A DNA stretch of 15,111 bases from Bacteroidota bacterium. GTDB taxonomy: Bacteria; Bacteroidota; Bacteroidia; Bacteroidales; GCA-2748055. The stretch lies in the NCBI GenBank assembly GCA_024244665.1, contig JAAEOI010000370.1, positions 1-15,111 on the forward strand, read 5' to 3'. The translations under genes and the position numbers were made by a program. The notes beneath the pieces are model-generated. The model searched no databases. It was given only the letters and a program-made list of their open reading frames with translations, and was not told the DNA's origin. Shown here one piece after another: positions 1 to 7,988 of the stretch; position 1 is the first letter of the stretch, and each line of letters begins with the position of its first letter.

Positions 1-1182
1 GCCGGAAAAGAGGATACCAACCAAAACAATCAGAGTTGTGTAGAGTTCCCCCTGAAGGGATGGGAACGATTTCATAGCCCGGCATTCAAAGGATTTATGC
101 ATGCTTATCAACCCTGTGTGATCGAGGTTCCGGATAAGGAATACCCCTACCGGATGTGGTTCTTCGGATGGGTATCAGAGATTGCAAATCCTGGTCAGGC
201 AGGAGCCGATGCCATCTATTTCGCTCGTGGAACCGACCTGGATACCTGGGAGGTATATTGCAAAGACGGAAGCTGGGATGCGGATGGAGATAATAGCAAG
301 TGGGTATCTGTGCTCTATTCCAGTCCTGATCCTGAAGATTATTATGAAACCTTCCATACCGGCGATCCCTCAGTAGTCTACAAAGATGGTACTTATTATA
401 TGGCTTACAGTGCCACTTCTTTTGCCTTCGTAGATTCAACCAGTGACAAGCCGGTCCTTCCTCCTACCTTTTCGAACATGGAGATCGAGGGCTACCCGGC
501 TAAGATGATCCAGTGTGTGATGGGTGCCACCTCCCCGGATGGCATCCATTGGACCAAAACAGACAAACCCCTGATGCTGGGAGAATCCGACACAAAATAC
601 CCCCCAGATCCTGCTCCTGACCGGATTGGTGATTTTCACCGTCCCTGTCTGCTCTGGGATGAGGAGGGGAGCAAATGGAAGTTGTATTTTGATTACCGGA
701 ATATGGCCAGAGAAATGGGCAGCATTGTGGGATTGGCTGAAAATACCGGGGACTTTCGCACAGCGGAATTCTCCTTTGTTCATTCACCCGATAAACCACT
801 ACTGACCGGCTGGCCCAATCCCGAAATAGTGAAAGCCGGAGACTGTTATGTGAGTTTTTCCGATGCCCCGGGGTATACAAAAGCCACCGCGCCCGAAGGA
901 CAGGAAGTGAGCGGCTGGCAACTCAGGCAGTTAAAGGTGGCCACTTCGAAAGATGGCCTGAGCTGGGAAAAACAATACTACATCGATCCCGATCCGGGCA
1001 TCGATGCCAACCACGTGCCCCAGGCACTCGTGACTGAAAGAGAAGGAAAACAATGGCTCTACCTTTTTTATACCATCCAGGTGGGATGGAGATGGGAAGA
1101 GGGCAAATATCCTTTTTTCAATGAAGGCGATTACAACTGGTTTTATGATGAGATCAGGTACATGCGGCAGGAGATCAAATAA
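1..1182 (+). CDS. GH43/GH32-like five-bladed beta-propeller glycosidase, 5' partial
   Basis: The reading frame is open from the first base, so the gene starts upstream; the internal ATG at 97 is not a convincing start because conserved-looking sequence (GWERFHSPAF) precedes it in frame. The visible 393 residues show repeated propeller-blade signatures: MWFFGW followed by IYFARGTDLDTW, GDPSVVYKDGTYYMAYS, ATSPDGIHWTK, and TSKDGLSWEK. This pattern is typical of the GH43/GH32/GH117-like propeller hydrolases that release terminal sugars from polysaccharides. I could not assign the catalytic acids with confidence, so the substrate is unknown. It is followed after 29 bases by a second propeller protein with related blade motifs (WFGGW, NDPSVI), suggesting old duplication or joint recruitment. 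A degraded relative of its middle and C-terminal parts lies at 3094-3212. Signal peptide not visible because the N-terminus is missing. Confidence 0.75.
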   Translation, partial: AGKEDTNQNNQSCVEFPLKGWERFHSPAFKGFMHAYQPCVIEVPDKEYPYRMWFFGWVSEIANPGQAGADAIYFARGTDLDTWEVYCKDGSWDADGDNSKWVSVLYSSPDPEDYYETFHTGDPSVVYKDGTYYMAYSATSFAFVDSTSDKPVLPPTFSNMEIEGYPAKMIQCVMGATSPDGIHWTKTDKPLMLGESDTKYPPDPAPDRIGDFHRPCLLWDEEGSKWKLYFDYRNMAREMGSIVGLAENTGDFRTAEFSFVHSPDKPLLTGWPNPEIVKAGDCYVSFSDAPGYTKATAPEGQEVSGWQLRQLKVATSKDGLSWEKQYYIDPDPGIDANHVPQALVTEREGKQWLYLFYTIQVGWRWEEGKYPFFNEGDYNWFYDEIRYMRQEIK

Positions 1183-1211
1183 TTAAACAGGTTCATATTA
1201 CCTGCTCTTTG

Positions 1212-3089
1212 ATGAAAAAACAGCTTCTAATATCTGCTTTTTGCCTTCTGGCCCTGAACACACTGGTACTGGCCGATGAGCCCGTCACGGATCCCGAGGA
1301 AGTATTTATGGGCTATGACATATACGCAACCACTATTATCCGGGAAGGTAATGTATGGAAGCAGTGGTTTGGCGGTTGGATGAGTGCAGCTGACTTGCCC
1401 TGGGACAGGATCTATTATTCTGTTTCGGAAGATAGTGGTATGACGTGGTCGGAACCCCTGGAGATATTTACCATTGAAAATGTTCAGGTGAATGATCCCT
1501 CGGTAATACGACTTTGGGACCCGGACAGTTCCCGGTATTATTACCAGATGTACTATACCTATTATCCCAGTGGTTATGGAGATGAAACCAATTATATAGC
1601 TGTATCTACAAGTCTTGACGGAGTGAACTGGACCCATCTCGGAGACCAGGAAAAAGGTGTGCTTATTGGAGCCGATAATGGCATTGACATGGAAGGAGCA
1701 TGGGCTCCTTCAGCGCTGTGTCTCGACTCACTTGGCACAGAAATTCACCTCTATTTTCATAACAATATACCCACAGGAGTTTATCGAACTACCCTGTCAG
1801 ATAAGGGCCTGACTTTTAACAAAGAGACAAGCATTGTTGTTGCAGGAGGGTTTCGGGCTAATGTAGATGTGACCATTGCCCCCGACAGTACCTGGTGGAT
1901 GTTTTACAATAGCCCTGGTTTTTTTGCAGATGGTACGGGCAAGTTTGAGACGAGCAAGATGTACTCCGAAGACGGCATCAACTGGATCGAAAGCTTTTAC
2001 AACCCCATATTGGCTTTTGAAGATCAGATTACCGTCACACCTCATGTTGTATGGGAGGATAGCATGAATTACCAGTTGTGGTATGGCCTGGGGCCAAGCA
2101 TTGTGGATTTTGATGTTTACAGGCAAAATTTCCATCTGGAAACGGAGCCCGTTTTGCCCATAGTTGCCTCATCTGAAGCCCTGAATGTATTGGGGCCGGA
2201 GAACGCCATCGACAAAAATCTGAACACTTTTTGGTCATCCCGGGGATATGTGGATGAAGTGCATGGTGAATGGATATATCTCGATTTTTATGAAGTCAGG
2301 CAGGTGTATCAAATAATACTTGCCCCCAGGGTAGATGAGAATGGCCCCGCCTGCTTTCCCGCCGAATTCAAATTGCAGTACAGCCAGAATGGTTTTGACT
2401 GGACCGATATTCCCGGGCATTCCTATACGAATTTTTCCAGGCCAGACACACTTCCATGCATTTTCACTCTGGACGAAGCTGTGACAGCGCAGTATATCAG
2501 GGTAAATACAACCAGGCTTAATCCGGATTCTTATGGCAATTTTTACTTTCAGCTGGCTGAATTTGAGGTGATTCATGAGTTGTCAAATGTTCTGCCTAAC
2601 AATAATCCCTACCTCTCTTCCATAAGGGTAAATGATGCTGAAATTGACGGGTTTAGTCTGGGTAATTTTGAATATGATGTTTATGTAAGTGAAGGTTCAG
2701 ATACTGTTGTTACTGCAACTCCGGAAGATCCTGCTGCTGGTGTGACTATTTCACAAGATGAAAACAGGGTGACGATCAGGGTCGTCGCAGAGAATAAGGT
2801 AAATATTGCCCACTACTATGTGACTGTTCATCATACCACAACTCTTGAATCCACTTTATATAATCAAATAGAGATTTTCCCAAATCCGGCGAAAAACAAA
2901 CTAACGATTACCAATACCCGGAACACAATCTTACACCTATATAATTTGAATGGCAAACTGGTTTACACAGCAAAATGTCTGAATTCATCTACAGTATTAA
3001 ATGTTGAAAGTTTTGTCCCTGGCCTGTATCTGTTAAAGTTAGAAGGGAAGGAAGCTGTCAAATTCGGCAAGGTGCTGATAGGGAGGTGA
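1212..3089 (+). CDS. Secreted beta-propeller protein with F5/8C, cadherin-like and type IX sorting domains
   Basis: The 625-residue product begins at ATG 1212; a TTG directly before it is a less likely start. Residues 1-21 form a signal peptide (MKKQLLISAFCLLALNTLVLA) ending before DEP. Residues of about 25-310 form a GH43/GH32-like propeller (WFGGW, NDPSVI, STSLDGVNW, YSEDGINW). Residues 316-455 look like an F5/8 type C (discoidin) carbohydrate-binding domain, with the ENAIDKNLNTFWSS motif and a C-terminal QLAEFEV strand. Residues 465-545 resemble a cadherin-like beta-sandwich (YLSSIRVNDAEI, NFEYDVYVSEG). The last 70 residues are a Por/type IX secretion sorting domain (IFPNPAKNKLTI, LYNLNGKLVY, PGLYLLKLEG). 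The protein is therefore predicted to be exported and held at the cell surface or released, binding and possibly cutting glycan. The enzymatic specificity is not determined. It is probably cotranscribed with the gene upstream. Confidence 0.85.
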   Translation: MKKQLLISAFCLLALNTLVLADEPVTDPEEVFMGYDIYATTIIREGNVWKQWFGGWMSAADLPWDRIYYSVSEDSGMTWSEPLEIFTIENVQVNDPSVIRLWDPDSSRYYYQMYYTYYPSGYGDETNYIAVSTSLDGVNWTHLGDQEKGVLIGADNGIDMEGAWAPSALCLDSLGTEIHLYFHNNIPTGVYRTTLSDKGLTFNKETSIVVAGGFRANVDVTIAPDSTWWMFYNSPGFFADGTGKFETSKMYSEDGINWIESFYNPILAFEDQITVTPHVVWEDSMNYQLWYGLGPSIVDFDVYRQNFHLETEPVLPIVASSEALNVLGPENAIDKNLNTFWSSRGYVDEVHGEWIYLDFYEVRQVYQIILAPRVDENGPACFPAEFKLQYSQNGFDWTDIPGHSYTNFSRPDTLPCIFTLDEAVTAQYIRVNTTRLNPDSYGNFYFQLAEFEVIHELSNVLPNNNPYLSSIRVNDAEIDGFSLGNFEYDVYVSEGSDTVVTATPEDPAAGVTISQDENRVTIRVVAENKVNIAHYYVTVHHTTTLESTLYNQIEIFPNPAKNKLTITNTRNTILHLYNLNGKLVYTAKCLNSSTVLNVESFVPGLYLLKLEGKEAVKFGKVLIGR

Positions 3090-3093
3090 TGGC

Positions 3094-3212
3094 ATCAATA
3101 TGAAGTTTCCTGTGATGTTCGTGAGTTTAGCAGAAAATAAGGGTGACCTTTTAATGATGGCGAAGAGTACAACTGGTTCTATGACGAGATCAGGTACATG
3201 CGACAGGAAATA
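3094..3212 (+). pseudogene. Decayed, internally deleted relative of the gene at 1-1182
   Basis: This gap holds two pieces of a coding sequence related to the first gene. Bases 3121-3150 read VSLAENKGDL and match VGLAENTGDF encoded at 727-756 (7 of 10 residues, 22 of 30 bases). After a frame change, bases 3153-3212 read NDGEEYNWFYDEIRYMRQEI and match the C-terminal end of the first gene. Bases 3168-3211 equal 1132-1175 at 40 of 44 positions, and all four differences are synonymous third-codon changes. The roughly 370 bases that separate the two pieces in the intact gene are missing. The synonymous pattern indicates divergence while still a working gene, then deletion. There is no usable reading frame left, and the second frame runs into the start of the sulfatase gene. 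Confidence 0.75.
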
Positions 3213-3241
3213 AATACACTAAATTCGATACCTTGCAGAAT

Positions 3242-4747
3242 ATGAAAAAGCACCCCATATTATTGATTATCACCCTGGGATTTTTACCAGTTCTAATATC
3301 CTGCTCACCAAAAAGTGCAAAAGAAGAACTGAACAGGCCCAATATTATTTTTCTGATGGACGACCAGCACCGCTGGGATGCCCTGGGGGTTGTAAACCAT
3401 GAAGTTGTCACGCCCAATTTAGACAGACTGGCTAAAGAAGGGGTGCATTTTACCCAGGCTGTTTGTCAGGCTCCTATGTGCATAGCCAGTCGTTACTCCA
3501 TGATGCTGGGTCTATATCCCGGTCAAATTGGTATTTTGAGAAACGAACCAGGATTGCCGGATGACAAATTACCCAACAGACCACTTCCCCAGGCCTTAAA
3601 AGATGCCGGATATGAAACCGCCGGATTTGGCAAAACACACTGGGCAGTGGAGTGTTCCATCAGGGGATTTGAAACCCGTTATATTGGGCAGGTACCCGAA
3701 TTAGGTGCTAATATGATGGTCGATCTGGATCCGGAAGCCAAAAAAGAGTATGACACTGAAACCTTACCTTACGGAGGAGGAGAAGAGGGTAACCTCGGTT
3801 ACATAGGTGAAACCAGTAAGGTTAAAGAGGAGAACCACCGCGATGGCTGGGTATTCAACCGATGTCTCGAATACATCAATAGACGCAAGGATGAACGTCC
3901 CCTGTTTTTGTATTTATCCTTTCTGAAACCCCATGCCGGGCATAATGTCCCCCAGGGTTTTGAGGATCCATATCGGTCAAAAACCATCACCTATGCAGAA
4001 CAACCCGAATGGGACAGCGACCTTTCGCCTCATGCAAAAGGAGTGAATACGGGAAGAAAGGATAACCTGCCATATACCGAATTCTGGAAGAATGCCAGCC
4101 CGGAGCAATGGGAACAGATGACCATGCGCTACTATGCCAATTGTACCTGGATAGACGATATGTTTGGACGCACGATGGAGGCGCTTAAACAGAAGGGACT
4201 TCTCGATAATGCAATTATTATATACGTTACGGATCATGGCGAGATGCTGGGAGAGCGCTTTTACCGTTTTAATAAATATTGTCTCTACGAGTCGAGTGTG
4301 AGAGTTCCCATGATCCTATCCGGTTCGGCACTTCCCAAAGAGTTTAAAGGCAAAACAGACAGGCGTCCCGCTGAATTGACAGATCTATACCCGACCATTC
4401 TGAAGGCGGCCGGAATCAATGTTTCGGATGCGCTTCCGGGAATAGACCTGCTGAGTACAGAAACCAGAACGGCCAATTTTTGTGGGTTGCACGAGAGGGC
4501 AAGGGAAGCTGCTTTTATGTGGCGAACGGATCAATACAAGTTAATTTTGAGATTGAACAGAAAAGAGGATGCCAGCGCATATATTGAGGGTGATATAATC
4601 GGGGGTGAGTTTTATGATTTGGAGGCAGACCCTCAGGAGTGGAATAATTATTATGACGCAAAAGAATTTGAAGGTCAGCAAAATAAGATGACTGGTGAAT
4701 TATTGAGTCATCTGAAAAAACTGGGAAGAATAGATCCTCATTCATAG
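3242..4747 (+). CDS. Lipoprotein sulfatase, formylglycine-dependent S1 type
   Basis: The product is 501 residues from ATG 3242; a TTG nine bases earlier is possible but would spoil the signal peptide. Residues 1-21 are a lipoprotein signal with lipobox LISC, so the enzyme is predicted to be anchored to a membrane outside the cytoplasm. The alkaline-phosphatase-like sulfatase fold is shown by NIIFLMDDQHRWD (metal aspartates 40-41), the maturation motif C80-I-A-S-R (fits C-x-[P/A]-x-R; Cys80 would be turned into formylglycine), GKTHW, and ITDLYPT-type and DHGEMLGE motifs near the metal site. The C-terminal FYDLEADPQEWNN segment is also typical. It removes sulfate esters from a glycan; the subfamily and substrate cannot be read by eye. 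The rhamnosidase gene follows closely, so the two probably act on one sulfated polymer. A separate formylglycine-generating enzyme is needed and is not in the window. Confidence 0.93.
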   Translation: MKKHPILLIITLGFLPVLISCSPKSAKEELNRPNIIFLMDDQHRWDALGVVNHEVVTPNLDRLAKEGVHFTQAVCQAPMCIASRYSMMLGLYPGQIGILRNEPGLPDDKLPNRPLPQALKDAGYETAGFGKTHWAVECSIRGFETRYIGQVPELGANMMVDLDPEAKKEYDTETLPYGGGEEGNLGYIGETSKVKEENHRDGWVFNRCLEYINRRKDERPLFLYLSFLKPHAGHNVPQGFEDPYRSKTITYAEQPEWDSDLSPHAKGVNTGRKDNLPYTEFWKNASPEQWEQMTMRYYANCTWIDDMFGRTMEALKQKGLLDNAIIIYVTDHGEMLGERFYRFNKYCLYESSVRVPMILSGSALPKEFKGKTDRRPAELTDLYPTILKAAGINVSDALPGIDLLSTETRTANFCGLHERAREAAFMWRTDQYKLILRLNRKEDASAYIEGDIIGGEFYDLEADPQEWNNYYDAKEFEGQQNKMTGELLSHLKKLGRIDPHS

Positions 4748-4793
4748 GAGATCTAAATTGGATATTTTTGTCAAACAGATTATGATCATGCTT

Positions 4794-7733
4794 ATGAGGA
4801 TTGTAAAGGGGTTTTCCTGGCTTTTTATTGTTTCATTTTTAATGTTGAGTTGTGAAACAGAAACTGCAATAGATTCACTGCAGCTTACTTTCAAAGATCC
4901 ACCGCACCCTGCAAAACCGTGGGTATACTGGATCAATATGGATGGGCACTTTACCAAAGAGGGCATTTCCGCCGACCTGGAATCTATGAAAGAGGTTGGG
5001 ATTGGTGGTGTATTGCATATGGATGTGGATGTTGGCGTACCGCGAGGTGATGTTCCTTTTATGAGCGAAACGTGGCAGGAGAACTTCAAACATACCATTC
5101 TGGAATGTGAGCGTCTGGGGTTGGAGTTTACTACAATTACCGGTCCGGGCTGGACAGGTACGGGAGGGCCATGGATAGATGTCGAGAATTCTATGCAGCA
5201 CCTTGTTCCTGTGAGTATAAACGCCAAAGGCCCATCGGTATTTAACCAGGTATTACCAAAGCCGCAGCCGAGGGTTTCTCCCTATCACCTTAATCAAACA
5301 GAGGAGATGCAAAAAGATCTCGCTGATTTTTATGAAGATGTGGCTGTGTATGCTTTTCCTTCCTGTGATGCTGTTATAGATGATATTTTCGAGAAAGCCC
5401 TGTTTATTCGTAATCCCTATACCTCCATGGAGGGTGTCAGACCCTACCTGCCCTCACCCGTCGGCTACCCGGAAACAGATCCATCCGGGGTAATTAATCC
5501 GGAAGAGATCATCGATCTGACTGATACTTTGCAAGCAGATGGACGACTGGAGTGGGAAGTACCGGAAGGAGAGTGGACCATTCTGCGCATGGGAAGACGC
5601 TCTTCTGGAGCCAATGGCAGGCCGGCACCTTTAGCCGGTCTGGGTTTCGAAAGCGATAAGTTTTCCAAAGATGCCCTGGAGTCTCATTTTGAAGCCTATT
5701 TCGATCCCCTGTTGAAAAGAATAGGTCCCAGATCCAAAGAGCGTACAACGGGCTTCACAGGTCTGGATGCCGACAGCTGGGAAATGAGTTCACAGAACTG
5801 GACACCGGGATTCATAGAGGAGTTTAAGAAGCGGTGTGGATACGATCCATGGCCCTACTTTCCTGCCTATTCAGGTCGGGTGGTAGTCAGTAGGGAAATC
5901 ACCGAGCGTTTTCTTTGGGATGTACGTATGGTGTGCCAGGACCTGTTATTGGAAAACCACATCGGGCATATGAAAAAACTCTGTGAAGATCGGGGACTGA
6001 AACTATCCATTGAGCCCTACGATATGAATCCCACCAACGACCTGGATTTGGGCTCCTATGCAGATATCCCCATGGGCGAGTTCTGGCGCAATAACTTTAA
6101 CTCTTCATGGAGCTGTATCGAAGCTGCATCCATAGGGCATGTGATGGGTAAACCCATTGTGGCAGCCGAAGCATTTACTGCGGTTAAAACTTACTGGAAG
6201 GAGACTCCATGGAGCCTGAAAAATCAGGGCGACTGGGCTTTTGCTGCCGGGATTAATCGTTTTGTGACGGTATCCTTTGCGCACCAGCCCTGGTTGGACA
6301 AAGCACCCGGAATGATGTTCTCCATGTATGGATTGCACTGGGAGAGAACACAGACATTCTGGCCACTTTTGAGTGATTACAACAGGTACCTGGCACGCTG
6401 TTCCCACATGATGCAACAGGGAGTAACTATTTCTGATATATTGTACCTCACCCCCGAAGGGGCGCCCCATGTTTTTCGGCCACCCAACAGTGCCATGATA
6501 GATGCTGAAGGAAGACTGCCGGATAAAAAGGGCTATGGATTCGATGGTTGTTCTCCGAAAATTTTAATGGATCGTGCAGTGGTCAGGGATGGCTTAATTG
6601 AATTTCCCGGGGGTAGCTCCTACAGGGTATTGGTTCTCCCACAGTTTGAAACCATGACACCTCAATTGCTGGAGAAGATTATGGAATTGGTTAAAGCCGG
6701 TGCAACCGTAATAGGATCTCCTTCCTTGAAGTCACCCAGCCTTGTGAATTATCCTGCATGTGATGAAACTCTTCTGTTACAGGCTGAAGAGCTATGGGGC
6801 GGAGTTGAAGCGCCCAAAGAATTAGCGAAGCGCAGTTATGGCTCCGGGTATATTTACTGGGGAGGAGTTTCCTCAGAGGCTCTTTACCCTGACTATGCGA
6901 TTACCGCTTCTCTATTGAAAGAGAGGGGTGTGAGCGAAGATTTTGACAGCCCAGGCGGTATTCGTTACGGACACCGTCAGACTAAAGAACGGGAGATCTA
7001 TTTTCTATCCAATAAGGGGGATGAAGCCGTACTGGCAGATTGTAAGTTCAGGATTGGGAAAGGTCAGCCTGAACTGTGGGATCCGGTAACAGGAGAAACA
7101 CGTGTGCTGCCCGTTTTCAAGCAAGAGAATGGAATCACAAGTATTCCATTGCAGTTTGTTCCCTACCAGAGCTACTTCGTGGTATTTCCACGCGACAAAT
7201 CCTCCAAAACAAGAGCTAACGGACAATCAAACTTCCCCGGCACTAAATCATTATTGACCATTGAAGGCGCATGGGAGGTAAGTTTTGATTCAGAGTGGGG
7301 TGGCCCGGGAAAAGTTACTTTCGATGCTCTTTCTGACTGGAGCAATCGCATTGATGAGGGTATTAAGTATTACTCGGGAATTGCGACCTACAGCAAGAGT
7401 TTTGTTTTATCCGATTTGCCCGGGCCAGCTACACATAGTTACCTGAACCTGGGAGAGGTCCATGAGATGGCACGGGTAAAGCTGAATGGTGTGGATCTCG
7501 GAGTGGTATGGTGCGCACCCTGGCAGGTTGATATATCCGAAGCCATAAAGGTTGGGGACAATGAACTTGAAATTGAAGTGGCCAACCTGTGGCCCAACCG
7601 GCTCATTAGAGATGCTGCCTTACCTGCTGAAGATCGCCTTGGCTGGACCATTGAAGAGCATCCTTATGTGGCTGCAGAAGAGCTTCTTCCCTCGGGATTG
7701 ATCGGGCCTGTTATGATTGTAAACTCCAAATAG
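4794..7733 (+). CDS. GH106-like alpha-L-rhamnosidase, lipoprotein
   Basis: The 979-residue product (from ATG 4794) begins with MRIVKGFSWL and a lipobox LMLSC with Cys20. ATG at 4782 or 4788, or TTG at 4758, are alternatives in the same frame, but 4794 gives the best signal peptide. The N-terminal part shows the GH106 pattern PWVYWINMDGHFTKEGI, DLESMKEVGIGGVL and GPGWTGTGGPWI. Next come a jelly-roll-like region ending in VPEGEWTILRMG and the barrel motifs FTGLDADSWE (residues 322-330), SIEPYD (E407), GEFW (E429) and AAEAFT (E459). These carboxylates are candidates for catalysis and calcium binding. The C-terminus (about residue 820 on) is a galactose-binding-like sandwich (ARVKLNGVDLGVVW, NELEIEVANLWPNR). 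Family members remove terminal L-rhamnose from complex glycans. The length is normal for the family. It lies just after the sulfatase and is probably in the same transcript. Confidence 0.88.
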   Translation: MRIVKGFSWLFIVSFLMLSCETETAIDSLQLTFKDPPHPAKPWVYWINMDGHFTKEGISADLESMKEVGIGGVLHMDVDVGVPRGDVPFMSETWQENFKHTILECERLGLEFTTITGPGWTGTGGPWIDVENSMQHLVPVSINAKGPSVFNQVLPKPQPRVSPYHLNQTEEMQKDLADFYEDVAVYAFPSCDAVIDDIFEKALFIRNPYTSMEGVRPYLPSPVGYPETDPSGVINPEEIIDLTDTLQADGRLEWEVPEGEWTILRMGRRSSGANGRPAPLAGLGFESDKFSKDALESHFEAYFDPLLKRIGPRSKERTTGFTGLDADSWEMSSQNWTPGFIEEFKKRCGYDPWPYFPAYSGRVVVSREITERFLWDVRMVCQDLLLENHIGHMKKLCEDRGLKLSIEPYDMNPTNDLDLGSYADIPMGEFWRNNFNSSWSCIEAASIGHVMGKPIVAAEAFTAVKTYWKETPWSLKNQGDWAFAAGINRFVTVSFAHQPWLDKAPGMMFSMYGLHWERTQTFWPLLSDYNRYLARCSHMMQQGVTISDILYLTPEGAPHVFRPPNSAMIDAEGRLPDKKGYGFDGCSPKILMDRAVVRDGLIEFPGGSSYRVLVLPQFETMTPQLLEKIMELVKAGATVIGSPSLKSPSLVNYPACDETLLLQAEELWGGVEAPKELAKRSYGSGYIYWGGVSSEALYPDYAITASLLKERGVSEDFDSPGGIRYGHRQTKEREIYFLSNKGDEAVLADCKFRIGKGQPELWDPVTGETRVLPVFKQENGITSIPLQFVPYQSYFVVFPRDKSSKTRANGQSNFPGTKSLLTIEGAWEVSFDSEWGGPGKVTFDALSDWSNRIDEGIKYYSGIATYSKSFVLSDLPGPATHSYLNLGEVHEMARVKLNGVDLGVVWCAPWQVDISEAIKVGDNELEIEVANLWPNRLIRDAALPAEDRLGWTIEEHPYVAAEELLPSGLIGPVMIVNSK

Positions 7734-7761
7734 CCGGTATTTGATACAAATTAGCTAGCAA

Positions 7762-7988
7762 ATGAAGAGAAGAGATTTTGTGAGAATTGGATGTCATGAA
7801 GGAGGCTGGCCCTTTGGAGGGGAGAGAAAGCCATCAGTTCAATATTCAAGAGCTTATTGTCGATGTGCCTGAAGGAGAATGGGTATTGTACTATGTGGTA
7901 AAACTCACGAGGCGCAGCAGGGCCGTTCAGGGTCGGATGATAAAACGATTGAAATGTACTCGTTCTCGAAGGCGATTAGGTATCGGGA
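7762..7988 (+). pseudogene. Frameshifted remnant, probably of a GH106-like glycosidase
   Basis: No intact gene fits here, but coding-like text is visible in several frames. An ATG at 7762 opens MKRRDFVRIG, the kind of start seen in twin-arginine-exported Bacteroidota enzymes, but this frame ends within about 36 codons. In a second frame, bases 7836-7897 read HQFNIQELIVDVPEGEW then VLYYV. VPEGEW also occurs in the intact rhamnosidase (VPEGEWTILRMG). Shifting frame near 7897 continues as GKTHEAQQGRSGSDDKTIEM and YSFSKAI, which parallels the family pattern of VPEGEW, a short variable stretch and FSKDAL. So at least two frame breaks or deletions are needed. The frame of the last segment stays open to a stop at 8013, inside the 3' end of the convergent regulator gene. 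The GH106 link rests on short motifs and is tentative; that the stretch is broken coding sequence is more secure. Confidence 0.5.

Noticed and set aside
97..99. ATG 97 as the true start of the first gene
   Set aside because: The frame is open back to base 1 and the sequence before the ATG (GWERFHSPAFKGF) looks like real protein, so the gene is taken as running in from the left.
3100..3213. Small open frame from ATG 3100 as a short peptide gene
   Set aside because: Its first half matches an inner part of the first gene (SLAENKGDL) and its second half is the out-of-frame reading of the matching C-terminal end, so it is a by-product of decay.
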